A DNA stretch of 64,000 bases from UBA1127 sp965116355 (GTDB taxonomy: Bacteria; Chloroflexota; Dehalococcoidia; Lucifugimonadales; UBA1127): assembly GCA_965116355.1 (NCBI GenBank), contig OZ220679.1, positions 1,426,001 to 1,490,000 on the forward strand. Direction: 5' to 3'. The translations under genes were made by a program, and so were the position numbers. Every line of letters starts with the position of its first letter. The stretch's first letter is position 1. Positions 32,595 to 40,216 of this stretch are shown piece by piece. Under the pieces are notes generated by a model. That model was not told the origin of the DNA and ran no database searches. It saw only the letters and a list, made by a program, of their open reading frames with translations.

Positions 32595-33809
32595 CTACGT
32601 CGTGTACGCGCTGTTGAACGTGACGAACTCCTCGCTCATGTTGCAGCCCCACCCGACGGCCACGCCGTCGCCGATGTTCAGGCTGACCCGGATGCGGACC
32701 TCGTCCCCGAGCATCGACGCCACCAGCGACTCCTTGAAGAAGGGCACCGGCAGCCCGGCCTCCATGATGCAGATGTCGTTGATGTGGAGGGTCAGCTTGT
32801 CCTCCACCACCTCCGCGCCGCTCTTGCCCACGGCCATCATGATGCGGCCCCAGTTGGGGTCGTTGCCGTGGATGGCCGTCTTGACCAGGATCGAGCTCGC
32901 GACCGAGCGGGCCGCCATGCGGGCGTCCGCCACGCTCTCGGCCCCGTCGACGGTCACCTCGATGAGCTTGGTGGCGCCCTCGCCGTCCTTGACCATCTCC
33001 CGCGACAGGTGCGTGCACACCTGCGTCAGCGCCGCCGCGAGGGCCTCCGCTTCCGGCGTGCCCTTGGCCACGGCAGCGCCCGCCGCTCCGTTCGCGAAGA
33101 CGAGCACCGTGTCGTTGGTGCTCGTGTCGCCGTCGACGTCCACCATGTTGAAGGTGGAGTCGACGACCTCGCTGATGGTCTCCTGCAGCAATGCCGCGTC
33201 CACCTCGGCGTCGGTTGTGAGGTAGGCGAGCATTGTCGCCATGTTGGGGTGGATCATGCCGGAGCCCTTGCAGCACCCGGCGACGGTCACCGTCTTGCCC
33301 CCGGCGTTGAACGAGACCGCGATCTCCTTGCTCACCGTGTCCGTCGTCATGATGGACCGGGCGAAGTCGTGGCCGCCGTCCCGCGTCAGCTCGATCTTGC
33401 CGACGGCGTTGCGCAGCAGCCCCATCGGCAGCTCGACGCCGATGATGCCCGTGCTGCTGACGGCCATGTCCTCCGGCGACGCGCCCGTGGCGCCGGCGGC
33501 CAGCGCGGCCATCTCCTCGGCGTCCTTCAGTCCCTGCTCGCCGACGGAGCAGTTGGCGCACCCGCTGTTGACGATGACCCCGCGGGACACCCCGCGGTCG
33601 GCGATGCGCTTGCTCACGGTCACGCACGCCGAGACGACCTTGTTCTTCGTGAACGTCCCCGCGGCGGCCGCCGGGCTCTCGGAGTAGAGCAGGCCCAGGT
33701 CCACCTTGCCGGGGGCGTAGGTGCGGATGCCGGCGTAGGTCGCGCCGGCGAGGTATCCCAGCGGGCTCGTGACCGAGCCGTCCGGGACGACAGTGATTTC
33801 GTGCGACAT
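32595..33809 (-). CDS. argJ: Bifunctional ornithine acetyltransferase/N-acetylglutamate synthase (ArgJ)
   Basis: ArgJ (404 residues) recycles the acetyl group from N-acetylornithine to glutamate and so permits the cyclic pathway. The precursor cleaves itself before Thr192 in HPNMATMLAYL, making two chains. NSGCANCSVGEQG replaces the usual NSGNANA-type block, with two Cys, at residues 81-93. PNWGRIMMAVGKSG and FNSAYTT at the C-terminus are conserved. argC, argF and argA are absent here and must lie elsewhere. It heads the arg operon behind an extended -10. Confidence 0.96.
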   Translation of the reverse strand: MSHEITVVPDGSVTSPLGYLAGATYAGIRTYAPGKVDLGLLYSESPAAAAGTFTKNKVVSACVTVSKRIADRGVSRGVIVNSGCANCSVGEQGLKDAEEMAALAAGATGASPEDMAVSSTGIIGVELPMGLLRNAVGKIELTRDGGHDFARSIMTTDTVSKEIAVSFNAGGKTVTVAGCCKGSGMIHPNMATMLAYLTTDAEVDAALLQETISEVVDSTFNMVDVDGDTSTNDTVLVFANGAAGAAVAKGTPEAEALAAALTQVCTHLSREMVKDGEGATKLIEVTVDGAESVADARMAARSVASSILVKTAIHGNDPNWGRIMMAVGKSGAEVVEDKLTLHINDICIMEAGLPVPFFKESLVASMLGDEVRIRVSLNIGDGVAVGWGCNMSEEFVTFNSAYTT

Positions 33810-33907
33810 TGGTCTCTCCTACGGTTGGTTGTTCATGCCCCGCACAACGACAAGGGCTGATTAGGTGGAAATTCCGTTGTGGAGGTATACGGCAAACAAC
33901 CCTGTGG

Positions 33908-33916
33908 AGTATAGCA
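33908..33916 (-). promoter_or_regulatory. Extended -10 promoter candidate for argJ
   Basis: The minus strand reads TGCTATACT, an extended -10 lying 99 bases before the argJ start. It is one of five such motifs on the minus strand. Confidence 0.5.
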
Positions 33917-33922
33917 CAAGCC

Positions 33923-34969
33923 CTATGTGGCTTCACCCTCCGCGGCCGCCTGCCCCGCCTCCGCGGAGCCGTATCGCAAGGGCCCGTCCTCAGGAGAAGG
34001 CGCGTCCTCGGGTGAGGACTCGTCGTCGACCGTCCGCAGGTCGTCCGGGGGCGCGCTCGGCTCGATGACGCCGTCGGCGGCGAGGGTGCTGTTCATCGCG
34101 GCGACGGCCACCTCGATCTGCGAGCGGTCGGGCCAGCGCGTCGTCAGCTTCTGCAGCATAAGGCCGGGGAAGGCGAGAACCTGCGCCCAGGCGCGGTCGC
34201 TGTGGGCGCCGCTGAACCGCAGGAACTCGTAGCTCACGGCGGCGATGACGGGCACCAGCGCGATGCGCGAGGCTATCGCCCACACAATCGCCGGCCGCCC
34301 CACCAGCGTGAACACCAGCACGGACACCAGCACCACCGTCAGCAGGAAGGCGGTGCCGCAGCGCGGGTGGGCCGTCGGGAACTGCTCGATCTCCTCCGCC
34401 TCCAGCGGCCTGCCGTGCTCGTAGGCGTGGATGGTCATGTGCTCGGCGCCGTGGTAGGCGAAGACGCGCTTCACGTCCCGCAGGTTGCCGATGAGCCAGA
34501 TGTAGCCCACCAGCATCCCCAGCCGGATGGCGCCCTCCAGCAGGTTGCTCACGATCGACGAATCGACGTACTCGTCGAGGGAGCGCGCGCCCAGCAGGGG
34601 CAGCAGGAAGAAGATGCCGATGCCGATGACCAGCGCGACGGCCATCGTGAGCGCCATGCTGATCCGCTCACCCCTGCCGACCTTCGGCGCCTCCCCGTCG
34701 GGCACGGGCGGCTCATCCGGGTCCGCCATCGCGATCTCCGCCGAGCGGTTCAGCCCGCGCATGCCCATCAACAGCGCCTCGGCCAGCACCAGCACGCCGC
34801 GCACCAGCGGCACGCGCCGCAGCCAGCCGCTCGTCAGCGGGTTCAGCGGGAGCGGGCCGGTCCAGATGCCGCCGTCGGGACGGCGCACGGCCATGCGCAC
34901 GTTGCGCTGCCCCCTGATGAGCACCCCCTCTATCAGGGCCTGACCGCCGTAGTAGAACGGCTGCGGCAT
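33923..34969 (-). CDS. DUF1385 (YqhQ-like) membrane protein
   Basis: This 348-residue protein begins MPQPFYYGGQALIEGVLIRG, the strong DUF1385 opening, then MAVRRPDGGIWTGPLPLNPL and three to five helices between residues 105 and 245. FAYHGAEHMTIHAYEHG and AHPRCGTAFLLTVVLVSV carry the conserved His and Cys of the family. The last 60 residues form an acidic Ser/Pro/Glu tail. The function of the family is unresolved. In many bacteria it is close to translation or polysaccharide genes; here ribosomal-protein genes lie upstream in the same orientation. Confidence 0.9.
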   Translation of the reverse strand: MPQPFYYGGQALIEGVLIRGQRNVRMAVRRPDGGIWTGPLPLNPLTSGWLRRVPLVRGVLVLAEALLMGMRGLNRSAEIAMADPDEPPVPDGEAPKVGRGERISMALTMAVALVIGIGIFFLLPLLGARSLDEYVDSSIVSNLLEGAIRLGMLVGYIWLIGNLRDVKRVFAYHGAEHMTIHAYEHGRPLEAEEIEQFPTAHPRCGTAFLLTVVLVSVLVFTLVGRPAIVWAIASRIALVPVIAAVSYEFLRFSGAHSDRAWAQVLAFPGLMLQKLTTRWPDRSQIEVAVAAMNSTLAADGVIEPSAPPDDLRTVDDESSPEDAPSPEDGPLRYGSAEAGQAAAEGEAT

Positions 34970-34992
34970 CCCGTTGACCTCCCCTGACTATT

Positions 34993-35023
34993 CGTCGTTC
35001 CCGCGCAGGCGGGGACCCCGACG
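34993..35023. repeat. R2 repeat, CGTCGTTCCCGCGCAGGCGGGGACCCC variant
   Basis: The arms CCCGCG..CGCGGG differ from the canonical CCGGCG form, but position and length match. It is followed at 35057-35087 by a second copy of the CGTCATTCCGGCGAAAGCCGGAATCCAGGGG type. Confidence 0.75.
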
Positions 35024-35056
35024 ATTAACCTTCCGTCTTTGTCCTTCCCGTTACCT

Positions 35057-35087
35057 CGTCATTCCGGCGAAAGCCGGAATCCAGGGG
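35057..35087. repeat. R2 repeat, canonical CGTCATTCCGGCGAAAGCCGGAATCCAGGGG type
   Basis: Inverted arms TTCCGGC/GCCGGAA surround GAAA. The next 57 bases hold no gene before rpmE. Confidence 0.85.
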
Positions 35088-35144
35088 ATCGCCCCCTGTA
35101 AAGAAATCGGGGTGGTTTGCACCACCCCGAGGCCCGGTCTCGCG

Positions 35145-35348
35145 CTATTTGAGGTTGTACCTCCGCTTGATGCGCTCCACCCGGCCCTCGGTGTCCACAA
35201 TTCGCTGCTCGCCCGTGAAGTACGGGTGGCATCGGTTGCAGATCTCCACGCGCAACTCCGCCTTCGTCGAACCGGTGGTGAAGGTGTTGCCGCACACGCA
35301 GTGCACAATCGCCTCCGCGTGCCACTGTGGATGGATTGCCGTCTTCAT
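35145..35348 (-). CDS. rpmE: Ribosomal protein L31 (zinc-binding C+ form)
   Basis: L31 (67 residues) of the large subunit. MKTAIHPQWHAEAIVHCVCG, with CVC at 17-19, and VEICNRCHPYFTG, with the second Cys pair, make it the zinc-ribbon form. The end matches typical bacterial L31 (EGRVERIKRRY). It follows L27 in the same direction by 30 bases. Zinc-bearing L31 suggests normal zinc supply; a zinc-free paralogue may exist elsewhere. Confidence 0.96.
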   Translation of the reverse strand: MKTAIHPQWHAEAIVHCVCGNTFTTGSTKAELRVEICNRCHPYFTGEQRIVDTEGRVERIKRRYNLK

Positions 35349-35378
35349 TGCCTTGTCTCTCTCCTGGCCCCTTCAGAC

Positions 35379-35645
35379 CTACGCGCTTCCGTTGGCGGGA
35401 TACACGCAGGCCATCTTGCGGTTCTTGATGGCCCACTCGTACTTCACCTCGCCGTCCGCCAGCGCGAACAGCGTGAAGTCGCGGCCCACGCCGACGTTCT
35501 TGCCGGGGATGATGCGGGTGCCCCGCTGCCTGACGAGGACCGCGCCCGTGCGGACCTGCTGCCCCGCGTACACCTTGACGCCGAGGCGCTGCCCCTTGCT
35601 GTCTCTGCCGTTCCGGCTGGACCCGCCGCCTTTCTTGTGGGCCAT
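35379..35645 (-). CDS. rpmA: Ribosomal protein L27
   Basis: L27 (88 residues) places its N-terminus near the peptidyl-transferase centre. MAHKKGGGSSRNGRDSKGQR is the standard start, without a cleavable prosequence, and GGSS... is followed by LGVKVYAGQQVRTGAVLVRQ. RIIPGKNVGVGRDFTLFALADG is the second half. It is 42 bases from L21. L21-L27 adjacency is conserved in bacteria. Confidence 0.97.
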   Translation of the reverse strand: MAHKKGGGSSRNGRDSKGQRLGVKVYAGQQVRTGAVLVRQRGTRIIPGKNVGVGRDFTLFALADGEVKYEWAIKNRKMACVYPANGSA

Positions 35646-35687
35646 TGCTCTGCTCCTTCGCTCCCGCGCCGCGACGGCGCGCAGCGG

Positions 35688-36338
35688 TTACTCCTTCTTC
35701 TCCTCGCCGTCCGGGGACTCCTCGGAGGGCGCGTCCTCTGCCGGCTCTTCCGCGTCCGCAGTCTCCTCCGTATCCGACGCAGCCTCCACGCTGGCCTCAG
35801 CCTCTACGGCCTCCGGCTCAGGGGCGGCCTCGGCCTCCTCGGCAGCCGCGACCGGCTCTGCGGCTGGCTCGTCCGACGCCGCGGCTTCCGCTGCCGGAGC
35901 CTCTGCCGCCTCAGCGGCTGCCGCCGCCCGCGTCGAGCGCCGCCTCCGTCTCGGTGCGGGCGCCGGCGCTTCCTCGACCGCTTCCTCCGCCACGACCACT
36001 TCCTCGGGCTCGTCCGCGCCGTCCGTCAGGATGTGGCGGATGCGCAGCCGCGTGTAGCTCTGGCGGTGGCCGTTCTTGCGGCGGTAGTGCGTCTTTGCCT
36101 TGTACTTGTAGACGATGATCTTGGGGCCCCGGAACTGGTCGGCGACCTCGGCGGTCACCCGGGCGCCGTCGACGGTGGGCGTCCCCACGGACACCGCGCC
36201 GTCCGCGTCGACGAGCAGCACCTCGGGGAAGTCGACGCGCGCGCCGACCTCCTGCTCGAGCTTCTCGACGTCGATGACGTCGCCGGGCTGCACGCGGTAC
36301 TGCTTGCCGCCGGTCTGTATCACTGCGTAGCTGGACAC
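35688..36338 (-). CDS. rplU: Ribosomal protein L21 with a long acidic C-terminal extension
   Basis: The first 105 residues are a normal L21: YAVIQTGGKQYRVQPGDVIDVEKLE, then FRGPKIIVYKYKAKTHYRRKNGHRQSYTRLRI in two parts. After about residue 110 comes an extension of about 105 residues, made of Ala/Glu/Pro/Ser with an RRRRRSTR basic stretch. L21 is usually 100-105 residues, so this doubles it. The start was placed at the GTG (36338) ahead of SSYAVIQTGG, with GAGAGG nine bases upstream; a TTG at 36371 would add 11 more residues. The tail has low complexity and may be unfolded. Confidence 0.9.
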   Translation of the reverse strand: MSSYAVIQTGGKQYRVQPGDVIDVEKLEQEVGARVDFPEVLLVDADGAVSVGTPTVDGARVTAEVADQFRGPKIIVYKYKAKTHYRRKNGHRQSYTRLRIRHILTDGADEPEEVVVAEEAVEEAPAPAPRRRRRSTRAAAAAEAAEAPAAEAAASDEPAAEPVAAAEEAEAAPEPEAVEAEASVEAASDTEETADAEEPAEDAPSEESPDGEEKKE

Positions 36339-36420
36339 GTTGGTCAGGCCTCTCACTCGAATGTGCGACAAATCACTATTGTAGGGAGCGCCAAAGGGAG
36401 TGTCAATGCGAGGGTGGGGG

Positions 36421-36681
36421 CTACCGAGCTACTGGAACGATATCCAGGGTCACCGTAGTCAATTGGCTGCCGAGGGGCGTTATGACCGCCTCCGGCTTGC
36501 TGGGAGTGTCCAAGGGCAACCCGTCCCGCGCCATCTCAATCGCGTAGTCGATGAGGACAGCCTTGGCGCTTTCCAATGCCTCTTCAACCGTTTCCCCCAT
36601 TGCGCCGACGCCGTCGATGTCCGGAAACACGACGCCGTACGCACCGGGATCGCCGTCAATGAGAGCGGGGTACAAAACCAT
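36421..36681 (-). CDS. HicB/UPF0150-like small protein, without a paired HicA
   Basis: This 86-residue protein has the HicB-like start MVLYPALIDGDPGAYGVVFP, then DGVGAMGETVEEALESAKAVL, the strand-helix arrangement of the HicB N-terminal fold. GGGGGAG lies a few bases before the ATG at 36681. It begins eight bases after the MmgE/PrpD stop, so it is co-transcribed with that gene. No HicA-type ORF is found in the flanking bases. It may be a lone antitoxin homologue or a cytoplasmic binding protein. Confidence 0.75.
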   Translation of the reverse strand: MVLYPALIDGDPGAYGVVFPDIDGVGAMGETVEEALESAKAVLIDYAIEMARDGLPLDTPSKPEAVITPLGSQLTTVTLDIVPVAR

Positions 36682-36689
36682 GTCTCCCC

Positions 36690-38084
36690 CTACCCGCACA
36701 CCGCGTCCAGCAGCTCGCCGACGCTCCCCAGCTCCTCCGTCCGCCACGCCGTCGCGATGGCCCCCGGTATCGCCGAGTCCGCCAGCACGCCCGTCGCGCA
36801 GTCCGTGAACTTCTCCGCCAGGTCCTCGCGGGTCATCGGCCACTCCGGCGTGCCCCGCGACACCGCCGCCTCGCGCTCCAGCACGGCCCCGTCGTCGAGC
36901 TCCACCTCGACGCGGCTGCGGATGCGCTCGAAGCCCCGCGCCTCGATCTCGTCGTCCAGGTACGGCTTCACCCGCGCCATCATCGCCCGAACCTCCGGGT
37001 CCCGCACCACCTCGTCGCGGAACTCGGCGATGCCCGCCCGCCGCCGCAGCGCCAGCACCCCCAGCATGAACTGGATGCTGAACTTGCCCTGCAGCGCGTT
37101 CTCCGGCTCGGCGTAGCGCAGCGCGTTCAGCACGTTCGACGCCGTGCCCAGCCGCACCTCGCGAATGCGCGCCGGGTCGACGTCGTGCTCGATGAGCAGG
37201 CCCCGCAGCGCGTCCATGGCCGGATGCAGCAGCGACCCGCACGGGTACGGTTTGACCGACACTCCCGGGTCCAGCAGCGCCCACGGCCTGCCGAGCTTGC
37301 CCAGCACGTACTCCTCGTCGACGCCGCCGCCCGCCACGGCGAAGAACCCCCACGGGCCGTCCAGCCCCGACGGGTCCGCGCTGTACCCCAGCGACGCCAG
37401 CTTCGCCGCCACGACGCCGTTCTGCGCCGCCGCGCCCGAGTGGTACGGCTTTGTCATCGTGCCGAAGTTCACCCGCAGCCCCGCGCTCTTGGACCCCGCT
37501 ATGCTCAGCGCCGTCCGCGTGCGCTCGACGTCGAGCCCCAGCAGCGACGCCGTGGCCGCCGCCGCCGCGAACACGCCGAACGTCCCCGTGCTGTGGAAGC
37601 CCCGCTGGTAGTGCTGCGGATTCACCGCCTCCGCCAGCTTGCACTCCACCTCCAGCCCGATGCTGAACGCGCGCACCAGGTCCTTCCCGGTCGCGCCCGT
37701 CTCCTGCCCGACGGCCAGCGCCGCCGAGAGGGCGGGCACCGTCGGGTGCGTCAGCAGCCCGTATACCCGGTCGGGCGTCGATGCGAGCTGCGTGTCGTCG
37801 AAGTCGTGCGCGTGCCCGCTCACGCCCGAGGCCAGCGCCGCAAACTCCGCCGGATACGAGACCGCGAAACCTGGCGCCCGCGCCGCGCCCGAGACGCCCA
37901 GCGTGCCCACGTACCGGTGGACGATCTGCGTGCACTCCTCCGGCGCCCCCGCCAGCATCACGCCCAGCCCGTCGACGATGCACCGCAGCGACTCCGCCCG
38001 AAGCTCCGCCGGCAGGTCGTCGTACGTCGTCTCGACGATGAAGCGGGCGGTCTCCTGCGTGATGGCGCCGGTGGGGGTGGTCAT
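36690..38084 (-). CDS. MmgE/PrpD-family dehydratase-like protein
   Basis: This 464-residue protein belongs to the MmgE/PrpD group, known from 2-methylcitrate dehydratase. Visible are RCIVDGLGVMLAG near residue 35, GVSGHAHDFDDTQLA (the conserved His-Asp-Phe-Asp-Asp block), NPQHYQRGFHSTGTFGVF and VKPYPCGSLLHPAMDALR. No methylcitrate synthase or 2-methylisocitrate lyase is adjacent, so the substrate may differ; the PEP-mutase-family gene is 25 kb away. The ATG at 38084 has GGAGG ten bases upstream. Confidence 0.9.
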   Translation of the reverse strand: MTTPTGAITQETARFIVETTYDDLPAELRAESLRCIVDGLGVMLAGAPEECTQIVHRYVGTLGVSGAARAPGFAVSYPAEFAALASGVSGHAHDFDDTQLASTPDRVYGLLTHPTVPALSAALAVGQETGATGKDLVRAFSIGLEVECKLAEAVNPQHYQRGFHSTGTFGVFAAAAATASLLGLDVERTRTALSIAGSKSAGLRVNFGTMTKPYHSGAAAQNGVVAAKLASLGYSADPSGLDGPWGFFAVAGGGVDEEYVLGKLGRPWALLDPGVSVKPYPCGSLLHPAMDALRGLLIEHDVDPARIREVRLGTASNVLNALRYAEPENALQGKFSIQFMLGVLALRRRAGIAEFRDEVVRDPEVRAMMARVKPYLDDEIEARGFERIRSRVEVELDDGAVLEREAAVSRGTPEWPMTREDLAEKFTDCATGVLADSAIPGAIATAWRTEELGSVGELLDAVCG

Positions 38085-38137
38085 CGGTTGGTGTGCCTCC
38101 TGCGGTGGTGTACCATACGGGCGTCGCGGGACGGTGA

Positions 38138-38146
38138 AGTATAGCA
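38138..38146 (-). promoter_or_regulatory. Extended -10 promoter candidate for the MmgE/PrpD gene
   Basis: The minus strand reads TGCTATACT, identical to the argJ element, 54 bases before the MmgE/PrpD start. Confidence 0.5.
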
Positions 38147-38173
38147 TACGCCCCGTGCGCTCCAGGGGTGACG

Positions 38174-38677
38174 ATGTTCACGGACTTCGAGAGCTGCCCG
38201 AGGTGTCAGGGCTCGGTGACCATACGCACGGTCGACGGCCAGTGGCGCCCCTACTGCGCCCGTTGCCGGCTCATCATCCAGCTCGGCCCCAAGCTCGTCG
38301 CGACGGTGCTCATCGGCGACGCGTCCAGCCTGCTCATGGTGCAGCGCAGCTACGGCGTCGAGAAGGGCCTCTGGGCCCTCCCCGGCGGCTACGTCGAGCA
38401 GGGCGAGGTGGTCGAGGAGGCCGCCGCCCGCGAGGCCCTGGAAGAGACCGGCATCGAGGTCACCATCACCGGCCTCGTCGGCCTCTTCTCCGCCGCGGGC
38501 CGCCCCATCGTCGTCGCGGCCTACGGCGCGAAGGCCGTCGGCGGCGCCCTGACGACGGAGTCGTGGGAGATCGACGGCGCCGGCTACTTCTCCGTCGACG
38601 ACCTCCCCCCGCTGGCCTTCCCCCAGGACCACCGCATCATCGAGCGATGGGTGAAGATGATGCAGCGGCAGGGGTAA
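38174..38677 (+). CDS. Nudix hydrolase with N-terminal zinc ribbon
   Basis: This 167-residue protein has an N-terminal zinc ribbon (CPRC and CARC pairs near residues 8-11 and 28-31) followed by a Nudix box GGYVEQGEVVEEAAAREALEETGI. It hydrolyses nucleoside diphosphates linked to some other group; the zinc ribbon is common in NADH-pyrophosphatase-like forms. The ATG at 38174 was chosen; a GTG at 38168 is two codons ahead. The last 66 bases reappear, frameshifted, at 38861-38918. Confidence 0.9.
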   Translation: MFTDFESCPRCQGSVTIRTVDGQWRPYCARCRLIIQLGPKLVATVLIGDASSLLMVQRSYGVEKGLWALPGGYVEQGEVVEEAAAREALEETGIEVTITGLVGLFSAAGRPIVVAAYGAKAVGGALTTESWEIDGAGYFSVDDLPPLAFPQDHRIIERWVKMMQRQG

Positions 38678-38703
38678 GGAAGCCTCGCCCGTGACAGCTT
38701 GTC

Positions 38704-38738
38704 TGTCCAAATTGCAGGTAGCACCTGCAATTTGGACA
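38704..38738 (+). repeat. Perfect 16-bp inverted repeat
   Basis: TGTCCAAATTGCAGGT and its exact complement surround AGC. It lies 27 bases beyond the Nudix stop and could end its transcript, but no T tract follows. Confidence 0.75.
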
Positions 38739-38860
38739 CATTCGCATATGTATAGAGTGGGATATGACCCTGTGGGTGCAGACTCGCTTCCTTCCGGCAG
38801 TGCCCAACTGTACCCGCCACTGGGCCCCTAGAGGCAGGTGAGAGTACCTTGTGCCGCCCC

Positions 38861-38918
38861 GCCTTCCCTCCAGGACTACCGCATCATTGACGAGTGGGTG
38901 AAGATGCAGGAGGGGTAG
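38861..38918 (+). pseudogene. Frameshifted remnant of a Nudix gene 3' end
   Basis: GCCTTCCCTCCAGGACTACCG...GGGTGAAGATG...GGGGTAG repeats the 3' end of the Nudix gene (38613-38677) with about 85 percent identity by eye and one extra base that shifts the frame. It shows that a second copy once stood here. Confidence 0.7.
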
Positions 38919-38923
38919 GGGCA

Positions 38924-39844
38924 TTATTCGAGTTCCATTGGAATTTGGCCCATAACGGTTAGCCCATACTGCTGAAGAAAGTCCCGCGCCCATATGAGCT
39001 TGTCCGTAACACGCTGGCCAGGAGGGTGACTCTTGGACCAAAGTTCCAGATTCTCCACGCTATTGTCCGCGCGGTTACCATTCTTGTGGTGGACTTCTTC
39101 GTGCCAGAACAGGGAGCGGCGCTCGCGCTTTTCCATCGCGTAAGTGTGCTCGAAAACCCGTTTGCCGTCTGGCAATTTGAGCCATACGTAGCCATTCCGA
39201 TTTAGTCGGCGTTCTCCTACGGCCATAGGCCTTCTGGTTCCCACGTGTCGGTCGGGCGCGGCCATGTCAAGCCCCTTGCGCTGCCGCTGGTAGTGCATGT
39301 CGCAGAGCCCCTTAGACACATACGGTCTTGAGCAGCCTTTCCGTGTGCAAGTGGAAGAGTGGTCTGTCTTTGACGGAGCATCCATGTCCTGACCTCTGTC
39401 CTGACGAGTGGCGTGCAGGGAGCAAAGACCATTGCGTAGATATGGTCTGTCACACCCAGACCAAGTGCATGTTGGGGGATGATCAATCCACATCATCAGC
39501 GGCACGTCCAAGTCCAGCCCATTGCGCTGTCGCTGGTAGTGCATGTGGCAAAGCCCTTTGGCCATGTGCCGCCTCTCACAGTTTGTGACCGAGCACGTTT
39601 TGGAGTGCTCTGACCTGTGTGGGGCATCCATGTCCTGCCCCTTGTGCTGCCGCCGGTAGTGCATACCGCACAGCCCTTTGGCGCTGTGTGGCCTGTTGCA
39701 GTTTGCGACCGAGCATGTTTTTGGGTGTTCTGTTCTGTGTGGGGCGTTCAAGTCTAGTCCATTGCGCATGCGGTGGTAGTGCATTTTGCAGAGTCCCTTA
39801 GCCATGTGACGCCTCTCGCAGCTTGTGACCGTGCACACTTTCAT
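38924..39844 (-). CDS. HNH endonuclease-like protein with five tandem zinc-finger repeats
   Basis: This 306-residue protein contains five repeats of about 38-42 residues, each C-x4-C-x9-C-x2-H followed by a basic Tyr/Arg helix and a short linker (for example CTVTSCERRHMAKGLCKMHY). They are followed, from about residue 215, by a separate domain (RLNRNGYVWLKLPDGKRVFE) and an HNH nuclease motif, WHEEVHHKNGNRADNSVENL, at about residues 244-263. The repeats may be DNA-binding modules placing an HNH domain. The ATG at 39844 has AAGGAG six bases ahead. Codon use is AT-rich relative to neighbours. No mobile-element genes lie near. Confidence 0.82.
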   Translation of the reverse strand: MKVCTVTSCERRHMAKGLCKMHYHRMRNGLDLNAPHRTEHPKTCSVANCNRPHSAKGLCGMHYRRQHKGQDMDAPHRSEHSKTCSVTNCERRHMAKGLCHMHYQRQRNGLDLDVPLMMWIDHPPTCTWSGCDRPYLRNGLCSLHATRQDRGQDMDAPSKTDHSSTCTRKGCSRPYVSKGLCDMHYQRQRKGLDMAAPDRHVGTRRPMAVGERRLNRNGYVWLKLPDGKRVFEHTYAMEKRERRSLFWHEEVHHKNGNRADNSVENLELWSKSHPPGQRVTDKLIWARDFLQQYGLTVMGQIPMELE

Positions 39845-39877
39845 GGTCTTCTCCTTTATGTGTGGCGCGTCGCTTAT

Positions 39878-39907
39878 ATGATATTAATCCAAATTCTCCG
39901 TACACAA
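39878..39907 (-). promoter_or_regulatory. Sigma70-like promoter for the HNH gene
   Basis: On the minus strand TTGTGT (39907-39902) and TATCAT (39883-39878) are separated by 18 bases. The -10 is 34 bases from the ATG. Confidence 0.5.
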
Positions 39908-40187
39908 GTTTTGCCACTCTAATGGTGATGAGCAATCATGTGGCTTTTGCAGGCACATCTATTCTGCCCCATTGCACTTCGCTTGCAGTCAGTGCCCCCG
40001 TTAGATGCTTCTTCGTAGCTTCACTGCCGGTGGCTGTCGCGTGACTGAGGGTGCAAATGAAGTTGAATATCGACTACCGATGAGGCACCATTGAATACGT
40101 GGCGGGCTGAGAAGAATGGGCGTTTAGACCGGGCTTCTCAAGCCTGCCACTGCTCTTGTCCACACCAACCCCTCCCCCCATCCCCAA
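39908..40187. other. AT-richer intergenic spacer, no gene seen
   Basis: The spacer between the HNH and DUF2520 genes contains no open frame I can support and no R1 or R2 repeat. Composition is AT-shifted up to about 40080 and then becomes GC-rich. The only features are the HNH promoter at one end and the promoter at 40188 at the other. Confidence 0.5.
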
Positions 40188-40215
40188 TTGACACCGCCGC
40201 CCCATGCGCTATCAT
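40188..40215 (+). promoter_or_regulatory. Sigma70-like promoter for the DUF2520-panBC operon
   Basis: TTGACA (40188-40193), a 16-base spacer and TATCAT (40210-40215) form a near-consensus promoter. It predicts a transcript start at about 40222 and a leader of about 170 bases. Confidence 0.6.
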
Positions 40216-40216
40216 T

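Noticed and set aside
36421..38181. A 586-codon minus-strand frame fusing HicB-like and MmgE/PrpD regions
   Set aside because: The upstream 500 codons are a shifted-frame shadow of MmgE/PrpD; only the last 86 codons match a family and have their own ribosome site.
38924..40100. Prophage or homing element around the HNH gene
   Set aside because: No integrase, structural gene, attachment repeat or group I/II intron signature was found near it.
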